Source: an uncultured Pseudokineococcus sp. (GTDB lineage Bacteria > Actinomycetota > Actinomycetes > Actinomycetales > Quadrisphaeraceae). From it: a DNA stretch of 64,000 bases. Below, piece after piece: positions 41,237 through 49,320 of the stretch. The position numbers and the translations under genes are program-made. Position 1 is the stretch's first letter. Every line of letters starts with the position of its first letter. The DNA is taken from contig NZ_CANMPM010000004.1 in NCBI RefSeq assembly GCF_947499845.1, positions 186,001 through 250,000 on the forward strand, given 5' to 3'. Below the pieces are notes generated by a model. That model was not told the DNA's origin and ran no database searches. It saw only the letters and a program-made list of their open reading frames with translations.

Positions 41237-42039
41237 CCGAGAGCTCCACCCCGACCGACCCGACGACGCCGGCCGACCCGGGCGCCGGGACCGGCCGCAC
41301 GATCGCCCCGGCCACCGGCCCCGCCGTGGGCCCCGAGGGCGGCATGGCCGGTCAGCGCGAGCTGGGCGTCGTCTACGTCACGGGCGGCTCGTCCGGCCTC
41401 GGCGCGGCCGTCGTCGAGGTCGTCACCGCCCTCGGCGGCACCGCCGCCGTCGTCGACCGCGACGCGCCCGCCTCGGGCGCCCCGCACGCCGTCGCCGACG
41501 TCTCCGACGCGGCCTCGGTCGAGCGCGCCGTCGCCGAGCTCGTCGAGCAGGTGGGCCCGCCGACGGCCGTCGTCACCGCCGCGGGCACCGACGCCGTCGG
41601 CCGCCTCGAGGACGTGCCCGCCGAGCGCTGGGCGCAGGTCGTCGGCGTCAACCTCGTCGGCACGGCCGCCGCGGTGCGCGCGTGCCTGCCCCACCTCAAG
41701 GCCTCCCGCGGCGTCGTCGTCACCGTGTCGAGCTCGCTCGGGCTGCGCGCGGCGAGCGACGCGACCGCCTACTGCGCCAGCAAGTTCGGCGTCGTCGGCC
41801 TCACCCGCGCCCTCCAGCTCGAGCTGGCCGGCGAGGTCGGCGTGACGATGCTCGTGCCCGCCGGGATGCGCACGAAGTTCTTCGACGGCCGCACCGAGCA
41901 GTACAAGCCCGGCCCGGACGCCGACCTCATGGACCCGCGCGTCGTCGCCCACTCCGTGGTCCACGCGCTGCGCCAGCCCGTCGGCACCGAGGTGCGCGAG
42001 ATGGTCGTCACCGTCTCGACGGAGCCGTCCTGGCCCTGA
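41233..42039 (+). CDS. Classical short-chain dehydrogenase/reductase of the glycan operon
   Basis: 268 residues, with a 40-residue Thr/Pro tail (an internal ATG at 41344 is an alternative start). TGGSSGLG cofactor motif, TAAGTD, SSSLGLRAASDATAYCASK with Tyr180 and Lys184. It is a classical SDR, not an extended epimerase like HldD, so it would oxidise or reduce a keto/hydroxyl group on a sugar or nucleotide sugar. It could modify the heptose or finish an epimerisation. Overlaps the fusion gene by GTGA and the next gene by CTGA. Confidence 0.85.
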   Translation: MTESSTPTDPTTPADPGAGTGRTIAPATGPAVGPEGGMAGQRELGVVYVTGGSSGLGAAVVEVVTALGGTAAVVDRDAPASGAPHAVADVSDAASVERAVAELVEQVGPPTAVVTAAGTDAVGRLEDVPAERWAQVVGVNLVGTAAAVRACLPHLKASRGVVVTVSSSLGLRAASDATAYCASKFGVVGLTRALQLELAGEVGVTMLVPAGMRTKFFDGRTEQYKPGPDADLMDPRVVAHSVVHALRQPVGTEVREMVVTVSTEPSWP

Positions 42040-43226
42040 CGCCCGGCCCCGCGCCCGCCGCCCCGACGGCGCCGCCGTCCGGGGCGGCCGGGCCGCGGGT
42101 CGTCCTGGCGCTGCGCGCGCTGGGCCTCGGGGACGCCCTCGCGGGCGTCCCCGCCCTGCGCGGGCTGCGGCGGGCGCGTCCCGACCACCTGCTCGTGCTG
42201 GCGGGCCCGCCGGGGCCCGGTGAGCTGCTGCGGCGCCGGGGCGTCGTGGACCGAGTGCTGCCCGTGGAGGGCGTGCGCGCCCTCGACGAGGCCGCGGTCG
42301 CCGGTGCGCTGCGTGCCTCCCCCGACGTCCTGCCCCCGGGGCGCTGCGTCGACCTCGCCGCCAACCTCCACGGCCGAGGGCCGCAGAGCGCCCGCGCCCT
42401 GCGCACCGTGCTCGACGAGCGGGGCACCGCCGGAGCGCTCCTCGTCGGGCACCGCTGCGCTGCAGCCGGTCTCGAGGACGGTCCGGAGTGGGACGGCGAC
42501 GCGGCGGAGGTCGACCGGTGGGTGCGCCTCGTCGTCGCCGCCGGCGGGCCGTGCTCGGCGGACGACCTCGTGCTGCCCCCCGCGGGCCCCGGGGTCGGCA
42601 CGGGCGCGGGTCCGCGGGCGGGCGCCGGCGAGGTCTCGGGCGCGGACGGGACCGGGGTGGGCGACGACCTCCGCCGTCTCGCGGGGGCGGTCGTCCTGCA
42701 CCCGGGCGCCGCGTCGGGCTCACGCCGGTGGCCGGTCGACCGGTGGGCGGCGCTGGCCGCCCGGCTCCTGGCGGACGGCCACCGGGTCGTGCTCACGGGC
42801 GCGGGCGCCGAGACGGAGCTCACGGGGGAGGTCGTCCGTCGGACGCGGGCGGCGAGCGCCGGAGCCGCCCGCACCGGAGGGCCCGACGACGACGCGGGAC
42901 CCCTCGTCGACCTGGCGGGCCGCTGCGACCTCGAGCAGCTGGCCGACCTGGTGGCGCGCGCCCGCGCGCTCGTCTGCGGGGACACGGGCGTGGCGCACCT
43001 GGCGACCGCCCTGCGCACGCCCTCGGTGCTCCTGTTCGGGCCGACGTCACCGGCCGCGTGGGGGCCGGCGGTGGACCGGGACCGGCACGCCGTCCTCTGG
43101 CCGGCGCCGGACGCGGGCTACCGCGGCGACCCGCACGCCGACGCCGTCGACCCGGTGCTCGCGCGCACCGGGGTGGACGACGTCCTCGCCGCCCTGCGGG
43201 CGCTGCCGTCCCGGCCGGCCGCGTGA
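42036..43226 (+). CDS. Glycosyltransferase family 9 (heptosyltransferase-like), second copy
   Basis: 396 residues if it starts at the CTG at 42036, which overlaps the SDR stop as CTGA exactly as GTGA does at the other junctions. No ATG or GTG in frame lies between there and the conserved RVVLALRALGLGDALAGVPALRGL. GT9 features follow: VDLAANLHGRGPQS, VLHPGAASGSRRWPVDRWAALA and ALVCGDTGVAHLATALRTPSVLLFGPTSP. ADP-heptose is the usual donor for this family, so with the first copy it suggests two heptosyl transfers. Coupled downstream to an alkA-like gene. Confidence 0.85.
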   Translation: MTPGPAPAAPTAPPSGAAGPRVVLALRALGLGDALAGVPALRGLRRARPDHLLVLAGPPGPGELLRRRGVVDRVLPVEGVRALDEAAVAGALRASPDVLPPGRCVDLAANLHGRGPQSARALRTVLDERGTAGALLVGHRCAAAGLEDGPEWDGDAAEVDRWVRLVVAAGGPCSADDLVLPPAGPGVGTGAGPRAGAGEVSGADGTGVGDDLRRLAGAVVLHPGAASGSRRWPVDRWAALAARLLADGHRVVLTGAGAETELTGEVVRRTRAASAGAARTGGPDDDAGPLVDLAGRCDLEQLADLVARARALVCGDTGVAHLATALRTPSVLLFGPTSPAAWGPAVDRDRHAVLWPAPDAGYRGDPHADAVDPVLARTGVDDVLAALRALPSRPAA

Positions 43227-44158
43227 GCGAGGCGACCGCGGCGCAGCCCCTCGCCGCGGCGAGGGTCGCCTTCACGCCGCCGCTGCACGCGCCGCAGCTG
43301 TTCGGCCACCTCGCGGCGACGGCCGTCCCCGGGGTCGAGGCGTGGACCGACGGGGCGCTCGTCCGCAGCCTCGCGCTGCCCGGTGGACCGGGCGTCGTCC
43401 GCGTCGCCCCGCCGGGGCCGGACGAGGACGCCGTCGTCGTGGCGCTCCTGAGCGGATCCCCGGCCGACCTGCCCGCGGCGGTGGCCGCCGTCCGCTGGTG
43501 GCTCGACCTCGACGTCGACCCGGCCGCCGTCGACCCCGTCCTCGTGCGCGACGCGGCGCTGGCCCCGCTCGTCGCGGCGGGCCCCGGGAGGCGGGTGCCC
43601 CGCTCGGCCGGAGCGGCGGAGACGGCCGTGCGGGCCGTGCTCGGCCAGCAGGTGAGCACGGCGGCGGCGCGCACCCACACCGGTCGGCTCGTCGCCGCCC
43701 ACGGCACGCCGCTCCCGGAGCCGGTGGCGGGCGTCACGCACCTCTTCCCGACGCCGGAGCAGCTCACCGCGGTGGCGGCCGCCGAGCTGGCGCTGCCCCG
43801 GACGCGGCAGCGGACCCTCCTCGGCCTCGTCGCCGCCCTGGCCGAGGGGCTGCTCGCGCTGCCGCCCGGCCGACCCGCCGCGCCGGTGCGCGAGGAGCAC
43901 CTCGCCGCCCTGCGGGCGCTGCCCGGCGTGGGCCCGTGGACGGCCTCGACCGTCGCCCTGCGCGGGCTCGGCGACGACGACGCCTTCCTGCCGGGCGACC
44001 TCGGCGCGCTCGCCGCCGCGCGCGACCTCGGCCTGGCCGACGACGCCCGGGCCCTCGAGCGCCGGTCGAGCGCCTGGTCCCCCGTGCGCGGCTACGCCCT
44101 GCAGCACCTGTGGGGCGCGCTGCCGCACCCGATCAACGCGCTGCCGGTCGGTCGCTGA
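43223..44158 (+). CDS. alkA: AlkA-type DNA-3-methyladenine glycosylase
   Basis: 311 residues. Base-excision enzyme for alkylated purines. An AlkA N-terminal-like domain precedes the HhH-GPD core: RAVLGQQVSTAAARTHTGRL, then ALPGVGPWTASTVALRGLGDDDAFLPGDLG with catalytic Asp259. It overlaps the second GT9 gene by GTGA, an unexpected partner for a glycan operon. Its last 26 bases overlap the convergent antiporter gene. No methyltransferase (Ada/Ogt) is beside it. Confidence 0.9.
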   Translation: MSEATAAQPLAAARVAFTPPLHAPQLFGHLAATAVPGVEAWTDGALVRSLALPGGPGVVRVAPPGPDEDAVVVALLSGSPADLPAAVAAVRWWLDLDVDPAAVDPVLVRDAALAPLVAAGPGRRVPRSAGAAETAVRAVLGQQVSTAAARTHTGRLVAAHGTPLPEPVAGVTHLFPTPEQLTAVAAAELALPRTRQRTLLGLVAALAEGLLALPPGRPAAPVREEHLAALRALPGVGPWTASTVALRGLGDDDAFLPGDLGALAAARDLGLADDARALERRSSAWSPVRGYALQHLWGALPHPINALPVGR

Positions 44159-45398
44159 CCTCGCCCCGGGCCTCCCCGCTCCCGCTGCCGCCGCTCTCCC
44201 CCTCGCCGCTCCCCCCGTCACTGCTGCCCCTAACACTGCTGCCGCCCTCGAACCAGCGCGCGACGAGGACGTCGGTCGAGGAGTGGGCGAGGACCGACAG
44301 CACGATCGTCAGCGCCACGAGGTGGAAGAGCTCCTGGCTCGCCGGGATGCCCGAGCCGAGCACGAGGAGCCCGTAGACGACGGACGCGAAGCCCTTGGGC
44401 CCGAACCAGGCGGCCGCGACCTGCTCGCGCACCGGCAGGCCGGTGCCGAGGAAGGAGGGGAAGAGGGCTACGGGGCGGGCGACGACGATGACCGCCACGG
44501 CGAGCACCCAGCCGAGCACGGGGATCTCGCCGAGGAACTGCGGGGAGACGAGCGCCCCGAAGACGAGCAGCGCCGCCAGCTTGAGCAGCTCGGAGACGAG
44601 CTCGCCGAACTCCTCGAAGGCCTCGTGGTGGCGCGGCGAGACGGTCGCCGTCGTCACGCCGGCGGCGAAGGCGGCGAGGAAGAGGTTGCCGTGGGTGGCC
44701 TGCCCCAGCCCGAGGACCAGCAGGCCGATCGCCACGGCCGTCAGCGGCTGGTAGTCGTGCGAGGCCGCGAAGAAGCGCGTCGCCTCGAGCTTGAGCGCCA
44801 CGAGCGGGACGACGACGCCGATGGCCAGGCCGACGGCGAGCTCTCCTGCCAGCGTGCCGAGGTCGAGGTCCTCCGCGCCCGAGGCCACGGACAGCAGCAC
44901 GAGGACGAAGGGCAGGGCGAGGCCGTCGTTGAGGCCGGACTCGACGTTGAGGAGGTGCCGCAGCCGCTGGGGCACCTTCTCGTTGCCGACGAGCGCCGCC
45001 GCGAACACCGGGTCCGTCGGGGCGAGGACGGCGCCGAGCAGGAGGGACTCGACCCACGAGAGGTCGGTGAGCAGGTGGGCCAGCACCGCCGTCACGCCGA
45101 GGGTGAGCGGCAGCCCGAGGACGAGCGCCCGCCCGGGCAGGCGCCACGCGGACCGCAGGTCCGACCAGCCCGCCCGCATCCCGTCGGAGAAGAGGACGGC
45201 GAAGAGCGCCAGCTCGGCGAGGGTCCCGACGACGTCGTCCTCCGGGGCCAGGGGCAGGACGTCGGTCACGCCGCTGCCGAGCAGGAAGCCCGCCGCGAGG
45301 AAGAGGACGGCCGTGGACAGCACGGTGCGTCGCGCCAGGTTGGAGAGCAGCACGGCCACGAGCAGGACGGCCGCGAAGGCGACGAGGAGGGCGGTCAC
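44133..45398 (-). CDS. Cation/proton antiporter, CPA1/NhaP type
   Basis: 421 residues starting at the GTG at 45398. About 11-12 hydrophobic segments. The central NVESGLNDGLALPFVLVLLS region carries the acidic ion-binding residues (ESGLND) typical of CPA1 Na+/H+ exchangers, and GAVLAPTDPVFAAALVG matches the TDP motif. The C-terminal 35 residues are a Ser/Gly-rich hydrophilic tail. Probably exports Na+ or K+ in exchange for H+. Its 3' end overlaps alkA by 26 bp. CAGCCT 7 bases before the GTG could be a leaderless -10. Confidence 0.9.
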   Translation of the reverse strand: MTALLVAFAAVLLVAVLLSNLARRTVLSTAVLFLAAGFLLGSGVTDVLPLAPEDDVVGTLAELALFAVLFSDGMRAGWSDLRSAWRLPGRALVLGLPLTLGVTAVLAHLLTDLSWVESLLLGAVLAPTDPVFAAALVGNEKVPQRLRHLLNVESGLNDGLALPFVLVLLSVASGAEDLDLGTLAGELAVGLAIGVVVPLVALKLEATRFFAASHDYQPLTAVAIGLLVLGLGQATHGNLFLAAFAAGVTTATVSPRHHEAFEEFGELVSELLKLAALLVFGALVSPQFLGEIPVLGWVLAVAVIVVARPVALFPSFLGTGLPVREQVAAAWFGPKGFASVVYGLLVLGSGIPASQELFHLVALTIVLSVLAHSSTDVLVARWFEGGSSVRGSSDGGSGEGESGGSGSGEARGEVSDRPAAR

Positions 45399-45420
45399 GC
45401 CCGCCAGGCTGGCGCAGACC

Positions 45421-45474
45421 CGCCGACCCGGCCCGGTGGCGCCGTCGCGCCGACCCGGGCCGGTGGCGCCGTCG
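45421..45474. repeat. 27-bp tandem repeat, 2 copies, intergenic
   Basis: 45421-45447 and 45448-45474 differ at one base. They lie in the gap (45399-45575) between two divergent genes; a GCGGCG-rich run follows at about 45485-45530. Confidence 0.7.
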
Positions 45475-45575
45475 CGGCGGGCCGGCGTGGCGGCGCGGCG
45501 GCGCGGCGGCGCGGCGGCGGGTCCGGGTGGCGGCAGGCCCGTGCCCCGGGGCACGGTCGTGCGGTGGGTGGTGAC

Positions 45576-45938
45576 GTGGGCGTGGACGGGGACCGGTCGG
45601 CGCGGGCGACGGCGGACGCCGACCGCGACCGCCTGCTCGCGCGCTACCGGGAGCTCGTCCTCGACGTCCTGCCGCGGCGGGGGCGGGCGGAGGGGTGGGC
45701 CGTGCAGGTCGACCACTGCGTGGGCCGTGTCGTGCTCGACAACACCCTCGGCGGTGCCTGGCGCACCGTGCTGCCGGCCGGGCGCGGCGCGGCCTACGCG
45801 CGCCTGGCGCCCGACGACCTGGCCCGCGCCGTCGTGCTGGCCGAGCGGATGGACGCCGAGGGCGCCGACCTCGTCGCCGAGCTCGACGCCCGCAGCCTCG
45901 CCTGGCGCGGCAAGCCCGCCAAGCGGCCCCCGCGCTGA
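45576..45938 (+). CDS. Conserved hypothetical protein, about 120 residues
   Basis: Starts considered: GTG at 45564, 45576 or 45582; 45576 is chosen without strong evidence. The protein has LLARYRELVLDVLPRRGR, a central HCVGRVVLDNTLGGAWRTVLP and a basic end RSLAWRGKPAKRPPR. This pattern recurs in uncharacterised actinobacterial proteins. No membrane segment or catalytic motif is evident. A large hairpin follows at 45978-46025. Confidence 0.55.
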   Translation: MGVDGDRSARATADADRDRLLARYRELVLDVLPRRGRAEGWAVQVDHCVGRVVLDNTLGGAWRTVLPAGRGAAYARLAPDDLARAVVLAERMDAEGADLVAELDARSLAWRGKPAKRPPR

Positions 45939-45977
45939 GGGGGGCGAGGACGGCCGCGCCCCGCCGGCGGGTCCGGC

Positions 45978-46025
45978 ACCTGGTCGACGGAGGTGACCGT
46001 GCACGGTCCCCCGCGTCGACCAGGT
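45978..46025. terminator. Nested inverted repeats on one axis (terminator or operator)
   Basis: Outer arms of 12 bp (45978-45989 and 46014-46025) and an inner perfect 14-bp palindrome GACCGTGCACGGTC (45995-46008) share the same centre (46001.5). On RNA it would be a long interrupted stem after the upstream gene; on DNA it could be an operator or cruciform. Confidence 0.45.
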
Positions 46026-46091
46026 CCGTCGTCAGGAGCCGTGGGGGTCCGTCGCCTCGTCCTCCGGCGCGACGTGCGCCGCCGCCGTCCC

Positions 46092-46097
46092 CAGGAT
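46092..46097 (+). promoter_or_regulatory. Possible leaderless -10 (CAGGAT)
   Basis: CAGGAT ends 6 bases before the ATG at 46104. No ribosome-binding site between. Confidence 0.45.
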
Positions 46098-46103
46098 GGA
46101 CCG

Positions 46104-46982
46104 ATGGCCTCCCGCGAGACGACGCACGACGACCTCCCCACCGAGCTCGGCGAGGTGGTGGAGCGCCGCCGCCTCGGCGGCGGCGACATCGGCGCCTCGG
46201 AGGAGGTGCGGCTGGCCGACGGGCGGCGCCTCTTCGTCAAGCGCTACGCCCGTGAGGACGGCGCGGAGATGGTCGCCTCGGAGGCCGCGGGGCTGCGCTG
46301 GCTGGCCGGGGCCGACGGCGGGCCGCCCGTGCCCGAGGTCGTCGCGGCGCAGGGGCAGGTGCTGGCGCTCGAGCTGGTCGACGTCGCCGGGAGCGCGGCG
46401 TCCGACGACGAGGGCCTCGAGCGCTTCGGCCGCGAGCTGGCCGCGCTGCACGACGCGGGCGCCGACGCCTTCGGCGCCGTGCCCGGGGGCGCGTCGCCGC
46501 ACCTGGGGTCGCTGCGGGTGCCCGTGGAGCCGACGTCGTCGTGGCCGGCCTTCTGGGCGCAGCAGCGGGTGCTGCCGCTGGCCCGGCTGGCGACCGACCG
46601 CGGGCGGCTCGCGCCGCGCGACCTCGCCGCCGTCGAGGGCGCCGCCGCCCGCGCCGAGGAGGTCATGGGCCCGCCGGAGCCGCCGAGCCGGTGCCACGGG
46701 GACCTGTGGTGGGGCAACGTCGTCCGCGCCCGGGACGGCCGCCGGTGGCTGCTCGACCCGTCCGCGCTCGGCGGGCACCGCGAGGCCGACCTCGCGCTCC
46801 TCGACCTCTTCGGCGGGCTCCCGCCCCGGCTCGTGGCCGCCTACGAGGAGGCCCACCCCCTCGCCGACGGGTGGGAGGGGCGGGTCGCGCTGCACCAGCT
46901 CGTGCCGCTCCTCGTCCACGCCGCGCTCTTCGGCGGCCCGTACGGGCCCGCGGCGGGCGAGGCGGCCCGCACCGGGCTCTGA
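46104..46982 (+). CDS. Fructosamine kinase-family protein
   Basis: 292 residues with an APH-like kinase fold: GGGDIGASEEVRLADGRRLFVK at the N-terminus, a hinge near LALELVD, CHGDLWWGNVV with catalytic Asp200, and LLDPSALGGHREADLALLDLFGG with the second acidic motif. This matches the fructosamine-3-kinase-like family, which phosphorylates glycated amines (deglycation). The ATG at 46104 is supported by a CAGGAT hexamer 6 bases upstream. A G-rich minisatellite follows its stop. Confidence 0.88.
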   Translation: MASRETTHDDLPTELGEVVERRRLGGGDIGASEEVRLADGRRLFVKRYAREDGAEMVASEAAGLRWLAGADGGPPVPEVVAAQGQVLALELVDVAGSAASDDEGLERFGRELAALHDAGADAFGAVPGGASPHLGSLRVPVEPTSSWPAFWAQQRVLPLARLATDRGRLAPRDLAAVEGAAARAEEVMGPPEPPSRCHGDLWWGNVVRARDGRRWLLDPSALGGHREADLALLDLFGGLPPRLVAAYEEAHPLADGWEGRVALHQLVPLLVHAALFGGPYGPAAGEAARTGL

Positions 46983-47004
46983 CGGCGACGGCGAGGAGAA
47001 GCGG

Positions 47005-47067
47005 AGGACGGGGAGGACGGGGAGGACGGGGAGGACGGGGAGGACGGGGAGGACGGGGAGGACGGGG
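47005..47067 (+). repeat. 9-bp minisatellite (AGGACGGGG)x7, G-quadruplex prone
   Basis: Seven consecutive identical 9-bp units. Each has a run of four G separated by five bases, so the plus strand can fold into G-quadruplexes. It lies between the 3' ends of two convergent genes (46982 and 47078), where it might stall transcription or replication. Confidence 0.9.
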
Positions 47068-47077
47068 AGGCCCGGCG

Positions 47078-48241
47078 TCAGCCGGTGACGAGGAGGGCGA
47101 CGCCCCCGACGACGAGGGCCGGCACCACCGTGACGGCGCTCGCGAGGACCGCCGAGCGGCGTCGCAGCGCCAGCAGCGGGATGAGCGCGTCGCCGTCCTG
47201 GCTCACGGCGTTGGCCAGCAGCGTCGCGAAGGGCACCGCCCCCGTGAGGTAGAGCGACGTCAGGACGATCTGGACGGCGCAGCCGGGCACGAGCCCGACG
47301 AGGGCCCCGACGACGACGCCGGCGACGCCGACGAGCGGCAGCTGCGAGCCGTCGAAGCCGGTGGCGCCCGAGAGCACCTCCCAGCCGACGAAGACGGCGG
47401 CCACCCACCCGACGATGACGGACGTCTCGGCGGCGCCGCGGCGCAGCACCTCCGCCGGCGTGCGCACGTCGGCGGCCAGGCGCTCGCGCCCGCCGCGGCG
47501 GGCCAGCAGGACGGCGCCGCAGACGAGCGAGCCGAGGACGCCCAGGACGAGCAGCGGGTCGACGCCACCCAGGGCGGCCAGCGGCCCGGTGCGCGCCTGC
47601 GCCGCGACGGCGACGGCGGCCGGCACCGACAGCAGGACCACCGCCCAGAAGACCCGGTCCAGCGGCTCCAGCCGCTCGGCGGGTGCCGAAGCTCGGAGCG
47701 GGGGCGGCCCGGACGGCGGTGGTGACGCCGTCACGCCGACCGGGCCCGCGCGGAGGGCGAGCCGGCGCCAGGGGCCCCCGCTCGTCGTCGCCGCGGCCCG
47801 GCGCACGGCCGGCACGGCCCGCTCGGCGGCGAGGTCCTCCGGCGAGGGACCGAGGCCCACGGCGTCGACGACGTAGCCGGTGACGACGCCGGTCACGAGG
47901 AGCACCGCGTGGACGACGAGGGCCGTCACGGGCTCGCCCGCGATGATCACCCACGAGGAGTCGCCCATCGTCGCGACGAGGGCGGCGACGACCGTCCCGA
48001 AGGAGACGGACCCGCGCAGGAAGAGGGGGACGACGAGGATCGCCCCGGCGCAGCCGGGCGAGACGCCGAGCAGCGCGCCCACGGCCGGCGCCCAGCGCGC
48101 CCGGCGGGCGAGGAGGTCGAGCAGCCGGTCCCCGTGGCGCACCTGCAGCCACCCGAAGGCGGCCACGAGCACGGCCACGGGGACCCCGACCTGGAGGAAC
48201 GCGTCCGCCAGGGCGGTGGCCAGCCGCTCGAGGAGGGGCAC
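47078..48241 (-). CDS. Multi-pass permease, putative heavy-metal/manganese transporter-like
   Basis: 387 residues with about 10 hydrophobic segments in two related halves: the first with LLGVSPGCAGAILVVPLFLRGSVSFGTVVAALVATMGDSSWV, the second with LVGLVPGCAVQIVLTSLYLTGAVPFATLLANAVSQDGDAL. The internal repeat (PGCA, then a hydrophobic stretch, then DG/GDS and D) fits the 10-TM putative metal-exporter family (ArsP_2-like, 'putative manganese transporter'). Substrate not certain. GTG start 6 bp after the UXS-like gene stop, so likely in the same transcript. Confidence 0.7.
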   Translation of the reverse strand: MPLLERLATALADAFLQVGVPVAVLVAAFGWLQVRHGDRLLDLLARRARWAPAVGALLGVSPGCAGAILVVPLFLRGSVSFGTVVAALVATMGDSSWVIIAGEPVTALVVHAVLLVTGVVTGYVVDAVGLGPSPEDLAAERAVPAVRRAAATTSGGPWRRLALRAGPVGVTASPPPSGPPPLRASAPAERLEPLDRVFWAVVLLSVPAAVAVAAQARTGPLAALGGVDPLLVLGVLGSLVCGAVLLARRGGRERLAADVRTPAEVLRRGAAETSVIVGWVAAVFVGWEVLSGATGFDGSQLPLVGVAGVVVGALVGLVPGCAVQIVLTSLYLTGAVPFATLLANAVSQDGDALIPLLALRRRSAVLASAVTVVPALVVGGVALLVTG

Positions 48242-48247
48242 CGCCGG

Positions 48248-49312
48248 TCAGGCGCCCGCGGGCACCGCTCCGGCGGGCACGCCGCCGGCGCCGTCACGGG
48301 ACCCCGCCGCGACGGGGCCCGTGCCGCCGTCCGCGAGGGCCTCGCGGAACCACGCGACGGTGCGGGCGAGCCCGTCCTCCCACGCGACCTCCGGCGCCCA
48401 CCCGAGCGCCTCGGCCGCGAGGCGCGTGTCGGGGCGGCGGACCTGCGGGTCGTCGACCGGGCGCCCGACGAAGGCGAGCTCGGAGGGGGACCCGGTGGCG
48501 GCGATGACGTCCTCGGCGATGCGCCGCACGGTCAGCTCGTGCGGGTTGCCGATGTTCAGCGGCCCGGCGTGGCCGGAGGAGGCGAGCAGCAGGATGCCGC
48601 GGACGAGGTCGTCGACGTAGCAGACCGAGCGTGTCTGCAGGCCGTCGCCCGCCACCGTGACGGGCTCCCCGGCGAGCGCCTGCCGCACGAAGGTGGGGAT
48701 GGCCCGACCGTCGTGGGGCCGCATCCGCGGGCCGAAGGTGTTGAAGATCCGCACGATGCCCGTGTCGACGCCGTGAGAGGTGCGGTACGCCGTCGTCAGC
48801 GCCTCGGCGTAGCGCTTGGCCTCGTCGTAGACGCCGCGCGGGCCGACGGGGTTGACGTGGCCCCAGTACTCCTCGGGCTGCGGGTGCACCTGCGGGTCGC
48901 CGTAGACCTCGGAGGTGGACGCCAGCACGAAGCGGGCGCCCTTGTCCTTCGCGAGCCCGAGGGCGTGCATCGTGCCGATCGAGCCGACCTTGAGCGTCTC
49001 GATGGGCAGCTTGAGGTAGTCCACCGGCGAGGCCGGCGACGCGAAGTGCAGGACGAGGTCGACGTCCCCCGGCACGTGCACGTAGTCGGTGATGTCGCAC
49101 CGCACCAGCCGCAGTCCGGGGTGCTCGACGACGTGCGCGAGGTTGGCCGGCGTCCCGGTGAGGAAGCTGTCGAGGCCCACGACCTCGGTGCCGCGGGAGA
49201 GCAGCTCCTCGACGAGGTGGCTGCCGAGGAAGCCGGCCGCCCCGGTGACGACCGCCCGCCGCGGCGGGTCGGGGCGGGTCGTCACCGGGGCGATCGAGGT
49301 CAGGTCGCTCAC
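48248..49312 (-). CDS. Extended SDR sugar-nucleotide enzyme, UDP-glucuronate decarboxylase-like
   Basis: 354 residues. Rossmann motif VTGAAGFLGSHLVEELL, FLTGTPANLAHV, HFASPASPVDYLKLPIETLKVGS, and STSEVYGDPQVHPQPEEYWGHVNPVGPRGVYDEAKRYAEAL with Tyr162 and Lys166. The order of these motifs matches UDP-xylose synthase (UDP-glucuronate decarboxylase) better than dTDP-glucose dehydratase, so the product is probably UDP-xylose. The C-terminal 25 residues are an Ala/Gly/Pro tail. It lies 8 bp after the DUF2795 gene and 6 bp before the permease gene. It may supply a pentose to the glycan made by nearby transferases. Confidence 0.85.
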   Translation of the reverse strand: MSDLTSIAPVTTRPDPPRRAVVTGAAGFLGSHLVEELLSRGTEVVGLDSFLTGTPANLAHVVEHPGLRLVRCDITDYVHVPGDVDLVLHFASPASPVDYLKLPIETLKVGSIGTMHALGLAKDKGARFVLASTSEVYGDPQVHPQPEEYWGHVNPVGPRGVYDEAKRYAEALTTAYRTSHGVDTGIVRIFNTFGPRMRPHDGRAIPTFVRQALAGEPVTVAGDGLQTRSVCYVDDLVRGILLLASSGHAGPLNIGNPHELTVRRIAEDVIAATGSPSELAFVGRPVDDPQVRRPDTRLAAEALGWAPEVAWEDGLARTVAWFREALADGGTGPVAAGSRDGAGGVPAGAVPAGA

Positions 49313-49320
49313 GCGGGCTC

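Noticed and set aside
41233-42039. HldD (ADP-heptose epimerase)
   Set aside because: The protein is a classical SDR with YxxxK and short length. HldD is an extended SDR with a different N-terminal motif and size.
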